Of a DNA stretch of 64,000 nucleotides, positions 46,306 through 59,190 are shown piece by piece. Every line of letters begins with the position of its first letter. Position 1 is the stretch's first letter. The notes beneath the pieces were generated by a model that was not told where the DNA came from, did not search any database, and saw only the letters and a program-made list of their open reading frames with translations. The position numbers and the translations under genes are program-made. The stretch comes from Lojkania enalia (lineage: Eukaryota; Ascomycota; Dothideomycetes; Pleosporales): positions 326,059-390,058 of the forward strand of contig ML986580.1 of the NCBI GenBank assembly GCA_010094045.1, read 5' to 3'.

Positions 46306-49300
46306 ATGGAGGCGGCCGTTGAGCGGACGCAGTCCACAACGTCACAGGCGTCCTCGACGGGAACTCTGGGCAAGGAGAACTCCTTAACCGCCCCCAATGG
46401 CAGGAAGGTTTCCAAGGGAGGAATAAGCTCTTCGACAACATCAATTGCCAGTAGTGACAACGCCGGCGATGGGGCAAGCGACCTGCGATCCTCCACCGAC
46501 GGCGCCATGGACAGGTTCAAGGGCCGCGGCTCAGAGGACGGCAACAGCGAGACCTCCTCCCACCGGAGGAAAATGTCTAGGCTCTTCAAAGGCCGGCGGC
46601 GACGAAGGAAATCTGTACAGGATGATATCTCGCCGGTTGATACAACGGAAGATGTGCCCCCACTGCCAGATACCAAGTCCATGGGGACGGATCCGCCGTT
46701 TCAGAGCGAGGAATCCCTCGGTTTGCACAGGAGTGAAGCAAGCAGTCTCTTCACAGAGGACTCAAACGAGGCATCGTAAGTAATGCATTTCTCTCTCGCA
46801 CGTGTAAGACGTTCGAAGTAAGCGCAATCCGCGGCCTAATTGGGGGCGGAGCGTTGGTGGCATTGCCGGAGCAAGAGCTTTGACACCTTTCGCAACAACA
46901 CCTCAATCGGGGGACTCCATATTCCGCACCCATCCTTATCCCCACTCCAAGTCAAGCGCCCGCGCTCGCTCGCTCGCTTTCATATTTCTTCGCGTTGTCT
47001 ATACGATACTAGGCCGTCTCGTCTTGCATTTCTTCTTTGTTCTTAGCCCACGCACTTGGCTTGCGCGTCGCCGCTAATCCAACTACAGTGCTCCAGTCCG
47101 ACCCTCTATCTCACCGCATCAATCGCATACGGGATACTTGACGCTGTCCTCTCCCCTTATTACCTCCGAAACCGTCGACTCGTCCACTACAACCGATGTC
47201 ACTCCGGTAGACTCAGCAACTTCCGCTGAGGAGGGGCTTACACCGAAGCACGCCAAAACCATTGACGTTGCGGGTATCAAGAGAAGCGCGTCGCCAGTCG
47301 GGAAGCTAAAGGAAGCATTTACACCTACAAGGAGGTCTACGTCACCAAAAACGGGCGACGACTCGGAGAGTCCAAGGCCCGGAACGAGTGGGGGCGGATT
47401 AGGAGCGCTCTTTGGGGGGAAGAAGCGGGCTTCAAAGATTGTCGAAGATTCTGCGCTTCACGCATCGCCACCGCAGATCTATGAGGGCGGAGAGACTCAG
47501 TCGACTCCAAATCTCCCTTCAACAGCACCAAAAAGAATAATTACGCAGATTCCCGTGACCCCACCAAACCCACCAGATGCTCCAACGACTCTAGTAACGC
47601 CGCCTACGCCTACGGATCCAAAACCCGCATCTCCAACTGGATCAACAAGTTCAAAGACCGCGGCAAAACATAGCGGGTCGCAGTCAAACCCCAACATCGT
47701 GGTGTCCCCTTCGGGGAATATGATATCGCATAGACGGGTGCGCTCAGCTACTAATCCTCCAAGTAGATTGTCGAATTCTATTACAGCTCCCCTCTCTCCT
47801 ACCATTGAAGAAATCAAGACACCTGGCGGAACAGCAGTGCAACCCCCGGCATCTAGCGGATTCTTCTCCTCCGTATTCTCTGCTGCACAAAACGCAGCCA
47901 GTTCTCTAACTAGTACTATTGCTTCTACGGGGGGCAACAAGAATAAGGCTGGAGGCCAACAACAGGGCTCCGAGGACACGAATTCGGGTGACGCGGGAGG
48001 GGAGGAAGTCATTGGGCCAGATAGCGCAGACGCTTCTACCGAGAACGCCGGAAACGAAAAGCGAAGGCTTGCAGTGGAAACTCTCGGATCTGGCAATTTG
48101 AGCTTGGCTCAGCTAGGAATATCCGAAAGCACTGAACCTAGCCCGATGTCGTCGGCGGTGAATCTCTCAATGCAGAACGACCAGGCATCGGCGAAGGCAG
48201 AGGACATTGCAGCCGCTCAGGCAGTGTCTGCCGCCTATGCCGCAGAAAAGCCTGCATCCGTAAAAGACCGGCCTCGGTCACTCACAACTATATCAGGTGG
48301 CGCAACCTCACCGCCTCGGCCACCTGAGATTACAGACTCACCTGCGCCTTCATTGGTACAGCGACAAGGCAGCATTCGAAGTCGTATAAGTGGTGGTAGG
48401 AAGAGAAGACACAGGGGAAGTTCTGCAACCACTGGGAATACTATTGCCGCCGCCATCGGAGCCAGCACGTCGACCCTAGCACCTCAGGCTACTATGAATG
48501 GTAACCGATTACATGGAACTGGCTTCGCGGTTGCTTCCCCAAAGCGCAATCGAGATTTCCACAACTTGTTCAAAAGTGTTCCCGAAGATGATTACCTTAT
48601 CGAAGACTACAGTGCTGCCCTTCAGAAGGAAATCTTACTTCATGGCCGCCTGTACGTCTCCGAAGGGCATCTATGCTTTTCAAGCAATATCCTTGGCTGG
48701 GTCACCAACTTAGTTATTAGCTTTGACGAAGTGGTGTCGGTCGAGAAAAAGTCTACAGCAGTTGTGTTTCCGAATGCAATCGTGATCCAAACTTTGCATG
48801 CCCGCAATGTCTTCGCCAGTTTCCTCACACGAGATTCTACATACGATCTGATAATCGGAATCTGGAAGATTTCTCATCCAAATTTGAAGTCTTCTCTAAA
48901 TGGCGTGGCACTTGATGGATCCGGAACCGGAGACAAGACAGAAAAGGCTGAGTCTGTTGCAAGCGAGGGAGGATCGATCCAGGACTCCGATGATGAAGTG
49001 TATGATGAGGATGCCGAGGAGGAGGAAGGTATGAGCAGTTTTGCAGAAGCAGGAGAAGGGAGCATTGCTGGTAGCGAGTATTCACAGAAAGTTGATACGA
49101 GGAAAGCGAGCACAGCTGTAGCACAAGCTGTCAGTGGAGGGCCAAGCAAGCTAAGTGACAGCGCCGAGGCTACTATTACTGGCGACACTGCAGCGCAGGA
49201 CTTCCCTGGTGCACCGACACATAGCCCGACAGATTGTGGTGATGCTGCCGCGCATTATGATAAGCTGCTCATCGATACAACGATTCCTGCGCCGCTTGGA

Positions 49301-50441
49301 AAGATCTACAGTTTAATGTTCGGCCCAGCAAGCGGTGTCTTTATGCGCAAATGGCTCATAGAAGATCAGAAATCGACCGACCTGCAAATGGAGGACGATA
49401 AGAAGGGACTAGGCGAGGACCGGAAACAGTTCAATTTTTCCTACGTCAAGCCACTCCCCGGATCAATCGGTCCCAAACAGACAAAATGTAACATTGGCAT
49501 GTCTCTAGAGCAATTCGACCTTGACAAAGTAGTCACGGTACTATGCAATACGTCAACACCTGATGTACCAAACGGAAGCATGTTTGTGACAAAGACGCGG
49601 TACTGTCTTATGTGGGGACCGAATAATAGCACTAGGCTGATCATGACATTTACGGTGGAGTGGAGCGGGAAAAGTTGGCTGAAAGGTATGACCACCAGTC
49701 CATTTAAATTTTGTATGAATAGTGCTGATCATAAACACAGGACCCATCGAGAAAGGTGCAAACGACGGCCAGATGTCCTATGCCACATCCCTCTCTTCAG
49801 CACTCCGTGCAGCCGTCTCCGCAAAGGGTCCCTCTAAAGCACCGGGCAAAGCAGGTAAAGCCAAGAAACGCAATAAATCGCAACTACCTAGCGACACCAC
49901 GCCTACGCCGCCGATAGACGCCACCGGTAACGTGACAGCGAAGGCCAGCGTGAAGGATTGGGGGACACTGGAGCCGATCCGCGCACTGCTTGGTCCGGCC
50001 GCAGATATAATAGAGCCGCTTTTCACAACTCAAGCTCTTGTTGTTGTGCTATCTCTCACGCTAATGTGGACATGGTTCTTCCGCTCGCCAACACCCGCAC
50101 TCTACTCAGGTCATCTCTCTCTGTCAGCATCCCAGCGCGTAGCAGCCTACGAAGAGATATGGCGGGCCGAGGAATTGGAACTGTGGAAATGGCTCGAGGA
50201 ACGGGTAGCGCTAGGCCGCGTACACGAAGCCGTTGGTGGCAAAGATGCAGGGTGGGCGATAGCGCAGCAGGCGCAGAATATGAAAGGGGTTTTCGAGAAG
50301 GGGATGAAGGATAGGGAGATTGATGAGGCAATTCGCGTTACGGAGGAGCGGCTAGGTGCGCTAAAGGGGGCCGTTCGAAGGGAACGGGAGAGGGAAAGAG
50401 AGAGGGACAGATCGAGAGAGAGCGTCAAGGAAGGGAAATAG
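46306..50441 (+). CDS. GRAM-VASt domain protein, Lam/Ltc-type ER sterol transporter
   Basis: Predicted ER-anchored lipid transfer protein acting at membrane contact sites. Exons 46306..46775, 47089..49685 and 49741..50441 give 1255 aa; introns are 313 and 55 bp, and phases agree. The first 640 residues are disordered and Ser/Thr/Pro-rich. The GRAM domain spans about 645-745 (RDFHNLFKSVPEDDYLIEDY, CFSSNILGWVTNLVISFDEV). VASt covers about 879-1040 (DTTIPAPLGKIYSLMFGPAS, FSYVKPLPGSIGPKQTKCNI), interrupted by intron 2 at SWLKG. One membrane segment lies near 1118-1135 (ALVVVLSLTLMWTWFF), and the C-terminal end is a highly charged Arg/Glu helix. Yeast Lam proteins share this order. Sterol specificity is inferred from the family. 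Confidence 0.9.
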
Positions 50442-51229
50442 AGACCAGTTCACCTGACCATGTACTCTTGCGAGAAAGAAATCTTTTTCGGTTGAGTTTG
50501 GTGCGGCGGATGGCGGGGAGACGAATTGCAAACTACTCTTGCGGGACTTTTTTTTTTTTGTTTATATTGTTGGATGGAGGTGATACCCGAATATTATGAC
50601 CGTCCCGTGTTTTTCTCTAAGTTTTTGGCTATTTGGGTGTTCAGGTTCTGGTTGGCATTGCGAGGTGTTTTCCAGGAGCGTATGGTAGATACACGGAGCG
50701 GCAAAGAATAAATAGCTAGTCGGGGGGCTGGTTAGTCTATATTACTGAACTAGCATTTTGTTGGTGGTACCCTGGCCTTTCGGCAGCAGCGAGTAGCAAA
50801 TTATAAGCATTTCCCCGGTTCGTATAGAGTGTATTGCACTGCACTGCATTGCTTCAGATGATCGATCGGTGTGACGGATGCTACTGCATCTACGGTACTA
50901 TACTAATACTCTACTACTCTATGCGTATGGGGATCTCAGCGCCACGGCGCATCACCTCGCTACCCCATGATCAAAATCCGCAAAACACCGCCGTCCAGAT
51001 CCAGAATCTCCAGATTTCGAAAATCCATGCTGACATTTCCCCCCCCCAACAAAAAAAAAAAAAAAAAAAAAAAATTGGTTTCCCCTATCCAATACAGAAA
51101 ATCCCGTGCAAAGTATAACGTTTGAAAATTTTTCCGGTCGAGGCCTGTATCCAGAACGGTTTTACTGCGCATCACACTAGACTCTACAGAGCACCTCGTA
51201 AACATTGCTCCACCATCCCCTACATCTCT
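50442..51229. other. Convergent intergenic, VASt gene and Acinus-like gene
   Basis: About 790 bp of 3' flanks with a C9-AAC-A24 tract at 51039-51074. No gene recognised. Confidence 0.5.
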
Positions 51230-53184
51230 CTAACCACCCCTCCATCCGACACCTCCGTAGCGTCCTCTAAACCCGTCGCTTCTAAAGCCCCCTCTATACC
51301 CTCCCCTACCCCTACCCCGAAATTCCCCCCTATCCTCCGCCCACGGTCCGAAATCGCCGCCAACCTCCACAATCCTATCTTCGCTATCAAACGAAAAAGT
51401 GGCCTTCTGATCTAACCTACTGAACCTCGCTCCACGGCCCTTGACTCTATCTTCCGGGTGCCAGTCCCTAGCCGTCTCGTTGTAGAGTTCGTCGAGACGG
51501 AGCTTAGAAGTCTCGTCATCGACGGGGAGGTAGTAGAGTTTTGGCTTTGTCGTTGTCGACTGGAAGAGGGTATCTAGCGTTTGGAAGGATTGGCCTAGGT
51601 CCTGCTTCGCCTGAGGATCTTGCGGCGCGGGAGGAGCCTCTTGGTCCATACGCCGAGCGTCTGCTCTTGGGCCGCGGGGAGCGTTAACAGGAGCGCCGGA
51701 GCCGACTTCTTGGAAGATGGCTTGTGTGCCAGAGTCGGGCGTGTCGGAGTATACGACTTCGAAGCGCTTGGTGGGGATGGGTTTACCGGCGGCTCGGGCT
51801 TCCTTTTCGGCAGAAATGGCGGACTCTTCATCTTTGATCCACGACCTTGCTTTGTCTTCTGGCACAAAATCGACCCACAGTTCTTGTCTATTCCGCTCAG
51901 GAGGCCACACAGAACCGTGCAGAGAAGCGCGGACTCGGGATGCAGCAGTAGTGGAGGTGAACAGAACGAAGGCATGAGTTTTCATGCTGTCGAGGAATAT
52001 GTGAGTTATAATTGAGGAATCGGGTTCTGACGATGGCGGAGTGGCCAGCGACACAAGGTGTGCACGCAGTGGGTCGGGGCGGAGAGGGCGCATGAAGTTG
52101 CGGATATAGAGTGCCGGTGTTGCGGGGTGAAGGGCTGGAGCTATAAGGCGGTCATCTACTAGCGCCGATGGGGATTCCTGGGCAATGGAGGGTTGGATGA
52201 GGTCTTTGTAGCGAGGGCCCCGAGCTTTAGACTCAATCGGAGGCCTAGAGTCTTCCGCAGGAGCTTCTTCGAGCTTTGATGACTCAGGTACTGGAGCCTC
52301 CTCTTTAGATCCGACTTCATCAACGCCATTGGCATCTTCCTTAGGACCTTCCCCTTCTAGTGGCCTCTGGTCCATGACAATATCTCTATCCTCCTTCAAG
52401 TATACGTCCGGCGCTCCATCCTCACTCTGTCGGGGCTTTTTGGCCTTAACATCCGTTGTGGACGGGTCGGGAGAGGGACTCCTTCGCTTACGCTTCCTCC
52501 GATCTGCTTCCAACTCTTCCGAATTCAAGCGCGAAGCCTCCAGCGAAACATTAGCCGAGTGCTCAGGGATGGGGGCTAGATCCGGTTTCTCTATAGAGAG
52601 CTTCTCATTCGGATCCGGCGATGGAGTCCTCTCTAAAATAGTAGAGTTTTCCGCGTTGGTCTGAGGCTCAGGCTGTGGGAGTTTTGCCGGATCCGCGGCA
52701 GCAGGCTCATCGTTGTCGGCACCATCCCGGTGTGCAGATGCTGTATCAGATACGTCGGCTGCAGGTTCAGGAGCGCTCTGTTCCGCAGGTATGCTCTGCT
52801 CCTCTGGCTGCTTCGTAGCAGACGCGTCGACTGGAGGAGTAGACTCGGTGGGATTTGCCGAAGGCGCAGGTTCGGGTGATGGCTGGATAGGCTCCGAGGT
52901 AGATTCTATTCACAGGTTAGCTATATCGGCATGTATCGCTCGAATTCCGTCTTTCCTTCTGGTGGAGGAGCTTGGTCATGCGTATCCACAGCTTGATCTT
53001 CCGCCTCAGGCTGGGCAACCGCCGGAGTACCCTCGGCTTCGGCTAGGGCGCTAGGGTCTACCTGGTCATACTCCTCGAGTTTCTCAATGATTTGCGCCTT
53101 GCGTGTAAGTCCAGTAGAAGGGATACCGCGGTCTTTCAGGAGCCCGCGCAAGTTTGCGACGGTGAGCTTATTGTAATCCGTCAT
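51230..53184 (-). CDS. Acinus-like SAP / RRM / RSB-motif protein
   Basis: Homologue of Acinus, which scaffolds RNPS1 and SAP18 in the ASAP complex linked to splicing and the exon junction. Exons complement(51230..52905, 53031..53184) give 609 aa. The SAP domain is at the N-terminus (YNKLTVANLRGLLKDRGIPS, GLTRKAQIIEKLEEY). An acidic disordered stretch follows, then a basic patch (RRKRKRRSPSP). The RRM-like fold starts near residue 317 (ALYIRNFMRPLRPDPLRAHL). The RSB motif is near 505 (PKLYYLPVDDETSKLRLDEL), and an RGG tail ends it (EFRGRGRGGYRGGFRSD). The 125-bp intron (GTACTC...CTAACCTGTGAATAG) is chosen because it gives an open frame; its donor is less certain than other calls. The start is MTDYNKLTV. 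Confidence 0.85.
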
Positions 53185-54129
53185 CGTGGGCAATTGGTGG
53201 TTGGGTCCGGCCGCAATGGTCGCATGGAAAGTGTTATTTATACTGGGCCCTGATCCATCTAGAAATTGGCGAGGCGGGGGGTGAAGAGTGCCGTGGTGGA
53301 AGTTGTGCGATGGTTGCAGTCGAGTTCGTGTCCGCTTTCAATCAAAAGTTTGCCCGTGGTCGCGTTCCACGCTAAGCCCGTGACGTGCCCACTTGCATGA
53401 AACTACAGTAGCACCGCCACAAGATCGCCACACCTAACTATAGAGCTCCCGGCCGCCAAGACCCCACCAAACCATCCACCCATTGTCAGCTTGGTATTCC
53501 AACAACGCCACCTTGATTTTGCCTGCAGAAAACATGCGAAACCAGCAATTTTCATTTTAGCCCAACCCTAACCCTAACCCTAACCAATTTTCACTGCAAT
53601 TTTTAGCGTCGTCGAGCAGTCTATTTTGAAGGAATTCGCCCAATAAGGCTAGCGCAGACTCGGTAGTGAAGGGATAGTTCTTTTGTCCTTTCCAACCCTC
53701 ACGCTTGACAGACTATAGGCTAAGGGAAAAGTATCGTAACTCAAGAGCCCATCATGTTCAGAAAGGGCGTCCAATCCCAGGATCTGAAACCAACAAAAAA
53801 GCCTTAAGAGTCAACCATCATATCAACATCTCGCACATTGGTTTATTAAAGATACCGAGATTACATAGCATTCTTATAAGTAGCAAGTAAACATACGCTT
53901 AATGCTTCATTCATAAGCACATCCAGTCTTCTGCTATAGTAATACTCAAAATATATCAATAACTCCAGGATACAGAACCAGTGTCCAAAACGAGTCACTC
54001 CAAACGCCGTTTCCAAGTCATGCCAACGCAATGCTGACCAAAACTAATTCCATCCAGGGAGAGAGTCGATCAGAAGATCTACATAAAAGAAAATTAGAGT
54101 ACAGTATAGTCAAGGGAACAAAACCGAAA
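53185..54129. other. Intergenic, upstream of the Acinus-like gene
   Basis: About 945 bp. It contains the interstitial telomere-type repeat at 53561-53585 and the 3' flank of the DUF300 gene. No gene recognised. Confidence 0.45.
53561..53585. repeat. Interstitial telomere-type repeat, (CCCTAA)3
   Basis: CCCAACCCTAACCCTAACCC followed by TAACC: three full CCCTAA units and partial ones. TTAGGG is the normal telomere unit of filamentous fungi. It lies 380 bp upstream of the Acinus-like start codon, so a Tbf1-like binding site is as likely as a telomere scar. Confidence 0.85.
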
Positions 54130-55927
54130 TCATACCATGCCAGGGGGATTCCCTGGAGGTCTTGACCCTAATCCAGTAGCGCCTGCGAACATATCCCATT
54201 CGGTGCTCGGTCGCCCCATGCTGAGCTCTGAATATCCCGCCGGACTCGGGCTTGGATTCGACCGAACGCCATGATATGAGGTATCCTCTGGTTCGAAATT
54301 AGATCTTCCCCGTTTAGGCCCCGCTACACCGTACACATTTTCGGGCGTCGGGGCCGTTGGAAGACTGTCTGGGTGTACATTGCGGTTCGATCCACCGAGT
54401 GACGAAAATTCCGCATCCTGACGAGCATATGGGTTAGCTTGTGCATAGCTCAATAACCCGGCTGTGTCTGAGTCATCAAACCCATTCTTGCCCCGATTAT
54501 CTAATGCATATCTCGGTCCCGTAAGCTCCGTAGCGGCGTCTCCATTCCCAGCAAATATAGACCCCTGATATCCCATGTCTGTGGCATTTGACCCAGGTTT
54601 CGATTGATATGAAATGTCGTTCTTTCGATGACGGACGCCGACCATCAGCCAGCGGAATCCTCGGCCGCATGCTTTGATAATGTCCCATGGATTGAACGCA
54701 GACGCAAGAGCACGCACTGGGCCGTGAACGTATCGTTTCGGGGCGGTATCAACGTCGTGGGTGGAAATTTGAAGTGGATCCTGACGCCTCAGGTCATATG
54801 GCTTCCACGGGAAAGCGAAAATATGCATGACTGCAAAGATAGACATTTCTATGCAAATAAGCATAGAGGGTATCCCAATTCTTATGTCTGGCTCAGCGAT
54901 TTTAGCGCTGGGCTTCAACGGACCGTTGCTGCCAGCCAAAAAGGAAATCAGTAAGCTTTGCCAGAAGCAGAAGAAAATAACAAGCTTTATGCATAGAACT
55001 TTGAGGAAAGGGCGATGTGGGGCCAAGTCGGGTTTGAGTTGGACATAGAACTGAATAACGCAGTACATCGCGATGGTGACGGAGACGGCCTCAAATATCC
55101 CAACCCAGATATATGCAAAACGAGGATCTAACGACGATTGGCAGTAACGGTCATTAGCTTGGGCGACAACTGCGACGACGGTGAAGAATGGGCGAATGAA
55201 GCAGTATTGGAAAATGCTTATCCATACAATCTGCACATAATTAGCCACATAGCATACCTTGGTCAGCGTCTGCGTTATCGTCATACATTGAACCAAGTAA
55301 GGCCGCTGCGTGGCTTCCGCAACCAGCCTTTGTCCGCTCCTCCGGTGCACTTCTGCATCCAATTTAGAGGCCATACCCAATTTTTAGGTTCTATGTTCCG
55401 AAAATACTCCTTCTGCTCATGGAGGTTGGGCGCGATATAGTGACACATCAAGGTGAAGAAGCTTGCGATTGCAAAGGCTTCATAGCAATCTCGAATAACC
55501 TCAAAGTAGACGGCGTGACGGTAGTATAGGTAGGAAAGGAAGGAAACGGTTGCATAGATGGGTATCATCAAAAGGATGCGAATGATGCTGTTCCAGTCAG
55601 TTTTGCTCTTCGTAAACGCTCTGGATTAGGCATACTGCTTCTGCTCCCACGGCCTCAAGTAGTGCATGGCATGTCGCAGTATGAGGAAGAAGGCGATAAC
55701 TACGGCCAACATTCCAAACGTCGCGGAGAGGATCAGACCCAGATGATGAAAAGTGAGGGAATGCCACAATGGCTCCTCGTCGCCAGCTACTCTCTTGTCA
55801 GCGATGGATGAATGTACAATTGAAAGCGGCAATACTCACTCCCTACTTTCTCATGTTCGGCGCTCTCGCAGACTGCGTCTCTTTTAGAAAAGATAGCCCT
55901 TATACTGGTAAGCTGGTCGAGAGACAT
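54130..55927 (-). CDS. DUF300 (organic solute transporter alpha / TMEM184-like) membrane protein
   Basis: Multipass membrane protein of 546 aa. Exons complement(54130..55230, 55287..55587, 55636..55786, 55840..55927); introns are 53-56 bp, with two at 48-56 bp, and the frames agree. The start encodes MSLDQLTSIRAIFSKRDAVC. Seen: HHLGLILSATFGMLAVVIAF (helix 1), RHAMHYLRPWEQKHIIRILL, SYLYYRHAVYFEVIRDCYEA, WLRKPRSGLTWFN joined to IVWISIFQYC, and LISFLAGSNGPLKPS before the last helices, giving about seven helices. The C-terminal 190 residues are cytosolic and low-complexity. Fungal members act in vacuole or membrane homeostasis; transport is inferred from the family. A further intron at the end (ATG/GTATGA...TGTAG) would change the last residues from MV to MIF. 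Confidence 0.9.
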
Positions 55928-58380
55928 GTTCCTGGAAGTTGGCTATGAGGCGCATTCGGGCACGAAACGGTTTTTGTGGCTGCGCTTCGGGAATGTCGGC
56001 CCCTCGCTCGATGGAGACGCGCAGGAGGGTCGTTGCGCGAACTGGGACCGGAGCGGAATGTATACTGGAATTCACGGGCCCGGCTCATGAGCTTCTTCGG
56101 CGACCAAGAGTGAGAAAGGATAGAGCGGCGACGTAAGAGTGGCGAGCGCCCTCGGGGGCCGTGGCTGAGATGAAGATTGCCAGTCAAGGCTGAGTAACGC
56201 TCTCCAGGAGGAGAGTGACGACGTTTTAGCGGCGAGCCATGCATGGCCCCTGCATCCGACCCGCAGCGTTGTTTCAAGTGGAAGATCTACAGTTGACGAC
56301 GTGCTACTAGCTAGACATAAAAACCGTGAACAGAATCGCCGGCGTCAAATATCTGTGACGGAATTGAGATCGTGGACCCCGAGATTTCCACCGTCTCTGC
56401 TTGCGGTTCTCGACATGCAAGCTCAGAAGTAAGCTTCCTAAGCCTCTGCCGTCAGCAGCGGCAAGGCTTGGGTTGCGGAGAATTTCACGGCGCCGAGGGG
56501 TTTGGCGGCTTTGGTGCAACCTGATGCAGCTGCTTCGGAGATTCAGTCCCAGAGCCCATCATCACCATCGTCAGAAGTACATTCATCGCTGCGTTGCTTA
56601 TTTTATTGGGCAGCACCAGATAGGATTTTTACAACTACCTAAAGCCAAGAACCAATTCCACTTAAGGAGCCACCGACAATACACGCGGCTCAGCGAAATA
56701 CATCACCCTCCACCTACCGTAAAGGATTGTTGACACCTAAATAATACCTTCAACAAGCCCAGGAATCTTTGATGTTCTATAGTCCAGTGCATTAATCAAT
56801 ATGGTAGGGTCTAGAAGGGTTGATGTCCTGCCGAATTTCAAACAGTCAGTGAAATATCCAACACCAAGTAGGCCGCAGCGAATGGTGAATAATCCATGCG
56901 AATCAGACATCCAAGGAAGGTTGAACGCTCAGCGCCATCTGAGATTAGGTTCGGTCGACGGCTCGCGTGGAAACTGCGAATGTGGAAAGGTTTTCATCAT
57001 GCGAAAAGAAACTGAAGGCACGAAATGACCTCACTTACAGATTATGCGCCAAACTCTCATACCAAATGCGTGAAAATGACTCCTCCTTACATCGAGCCTA
57101 ACAGGAGTTGTGTTTTTTAAGAAATGAAGGAGACTAGAAGCGCCAGCTAAAGAAAATCCTGTCGTTGCGGTGAGACTGTTTTCCCGGCTCCGAAAAGGAG
57201 CTGGAAATGGGTTAGCGCTTCCAAATAGAAAACCACGGCTCCAAGGCGCCACAGCCCTGCAGAAATCTAAACTGTGACCCCATCGCTCGACCTTCAATTT
57301 CCCGTTGAAGTAGATTCTCACATATCCTTGTCACGATACCGCACTGTTATGAAATATATTAACAGCGATGCTAGGACACCGGTCGGTCCTATCACGCTTA
57401 CTTTATATATCAGGAGCGATTTAAAGCATGACCACTATATCAGCAATTCGATGATGGACCCTCACTATGCGTCAATACTAGCACAATGCAAGCCAGGCCT
57501 ACGCTTCTAACAAACGAAATTATCTTCTTAGATTGACAATGACCATAGAGTCACAATCCACCAGCCATTCCCACGAATTAGACTTGGGTCTTAATCCCTA
57601 CATCTATTAGTGGCTTTTATCCGCGGGACGTTTCACATTGCTTCGAAGTATCTCAATCACCGTTGCCACAGTTGGATACCAACATCAGAGACCTTACACT
57701 CAGACCATTCGCATTAAATAAGCGCCCTCAACTTCAGAAATCTCAGGCATGTCGAGCAAAATGATGATCAATTCAATACTGAGCCTAGATCGTAGAACAT
57801 ATTACTCATTCTCTTCCTTTATGCAGGCGATAATCCCAGGTAGGCTCCTAAGTCGTCTAATCATAGAGAGTATGATGGCTCCCAGGTTATGTATTCACCC
57901 ACAACTGCATCTGCATCGGACGAATATGTCGTAAGGCTACGCACCGCAAACCTTGAATGCATTGACAGAGTTTGCAAGTTGTGCAATGGGACGCGCAGTT
58001 CTGCGCGCCACGTTGTAGATTTCGAAATGCATGTTCATTCCACTCACAGTCATTCATAATCCGCATGCCGGCGATCCTATCATACTTCCATTCACCGTCA
58101 TCAGAAGACAAATTCCATCGACCCAAGAACACTTAAAGTGCAGGTATAAGTTGAGATTTACTCATAGTGCGAATTTACGAATGCTCATGATTCAACCAAT
58201 CTCATATTCTACGCTATTATTAAGGTCTTTCATCTCAGCATGAAGACCAGTTCCACCCTGAGTTCGTTGGCCTCGGTTACTCTCGCCATAGACTGTCTAA
58301 GTGAAAACCTTAACCACGATATTCTCAGTATCTCCCAAGCAGAGGCAAAATCAGCCCTCAACAGCCTGAAAGCATGAGCG
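55928..58380. other. Intergenic between DUF300 gene and metalloprotease relic
   Basis: About 2.4 kb. The first 500 bp is the DUF300 upstream region. From about 56.6 kb the sequence becomes AT-richer, with short open frames lacking domains on both strands. Confidence 0.45.
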
Positions 58381-58439
58381 GTCGCGGAGATCGACATTTC
58401 CGCCTCCCCCGCCCCCCATTCTTTTAGAGGAACCGCCTG

Positions 58440-59190
58440 AGGATTATGGCATGGCTGACAAGCTTACCGCCGAAGTCGGTTATATTGACGAGCAGTTTGA
58501 GCAGTGGGGGTTCCACTTCACTCTCAAGTTCATCCAATTCTTTACCGACGCCTCATAGGCCAAGGATATCGGCGACGAAAGGGATTTCGAGATGACTGAG
58601 TTCCATCGTTGCAGCTATCAAGACTCGAACTTATACTTTTCTACGCCTATATGCGGGGGAGTATACTCAATTCCTTATGATTATGGAATTCGCCAGACTA
58701 TTTTGGACTATGACGGCTGCTGGGTTCCTCTTCCCACATACCGAAGCAAGCCTACCATAGTCCACGAAAGTATGTGACACAGAAAACAGTCGCATCTAGA
58801 TGTTCTAGCAAATATTGATAGTTGGTCACTGGCTAGGCTTGGACCACATCTTCAATAACGGCTGCGAGAGTGAAGGTGAATTTTTGCGACGATATCCCTC
58901 CTCAGCGTGGTCCCTCCAGTTCCTCACCCCTCATCGCCAGAGATATAGATATTTTTCCAACGAAAGAAATATGCAACACAGATGGGGTTGGCAACTAGTA
59001 TAACTTTGTACGCATTTCTCGCCTATCTCGTGCACGTATGCACCGCTAATCTGCTCCAGATGGACTACAACGAGTGTGGCCGCGAGTTCACACCTTGCCA
59101 AGAAGTTCGTATTACAGTTGCTTGGAACAAGCTTCGAAGGAACAGAGAGTTTGAGCCTAGTGTGGTAGTTACTATCCCCTCCGAGGCCTA
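58440..59190 (+). pseudogene. M43-type (MEP1-like) secreted metalloprotease pseudogene
   Basis: Fragments in family order: DKLTAEVGYIDEQFEQWGFH, then DSNLYFSTPICGG, YDYGIRQTILDYDG, the zinc site, DDIPPQRGPSS, and a C-terminal MDYNECGREFTPCQ. The HEXXHXXGXXH site appears as HEIGHWLGLDH only if a 55-bp intron (GTATGT...GATAG, about 58769-58828) is spliced, as in intact relatives. Lesions: an in-frame TAG at about 58557 and a frameshift soon after CESEGEF (near 58880), so the part after the zinc site is in another frame. The normal signal peptide and prosegment are not visible. Probably dead. Confidence 0.75.

Noticed and set aside
47497..48096. 199-aa minus-strand frame inside the VASt gene
   Set aside because: Antisense to the disordered part of the GRAM-VASt protein; no domain.
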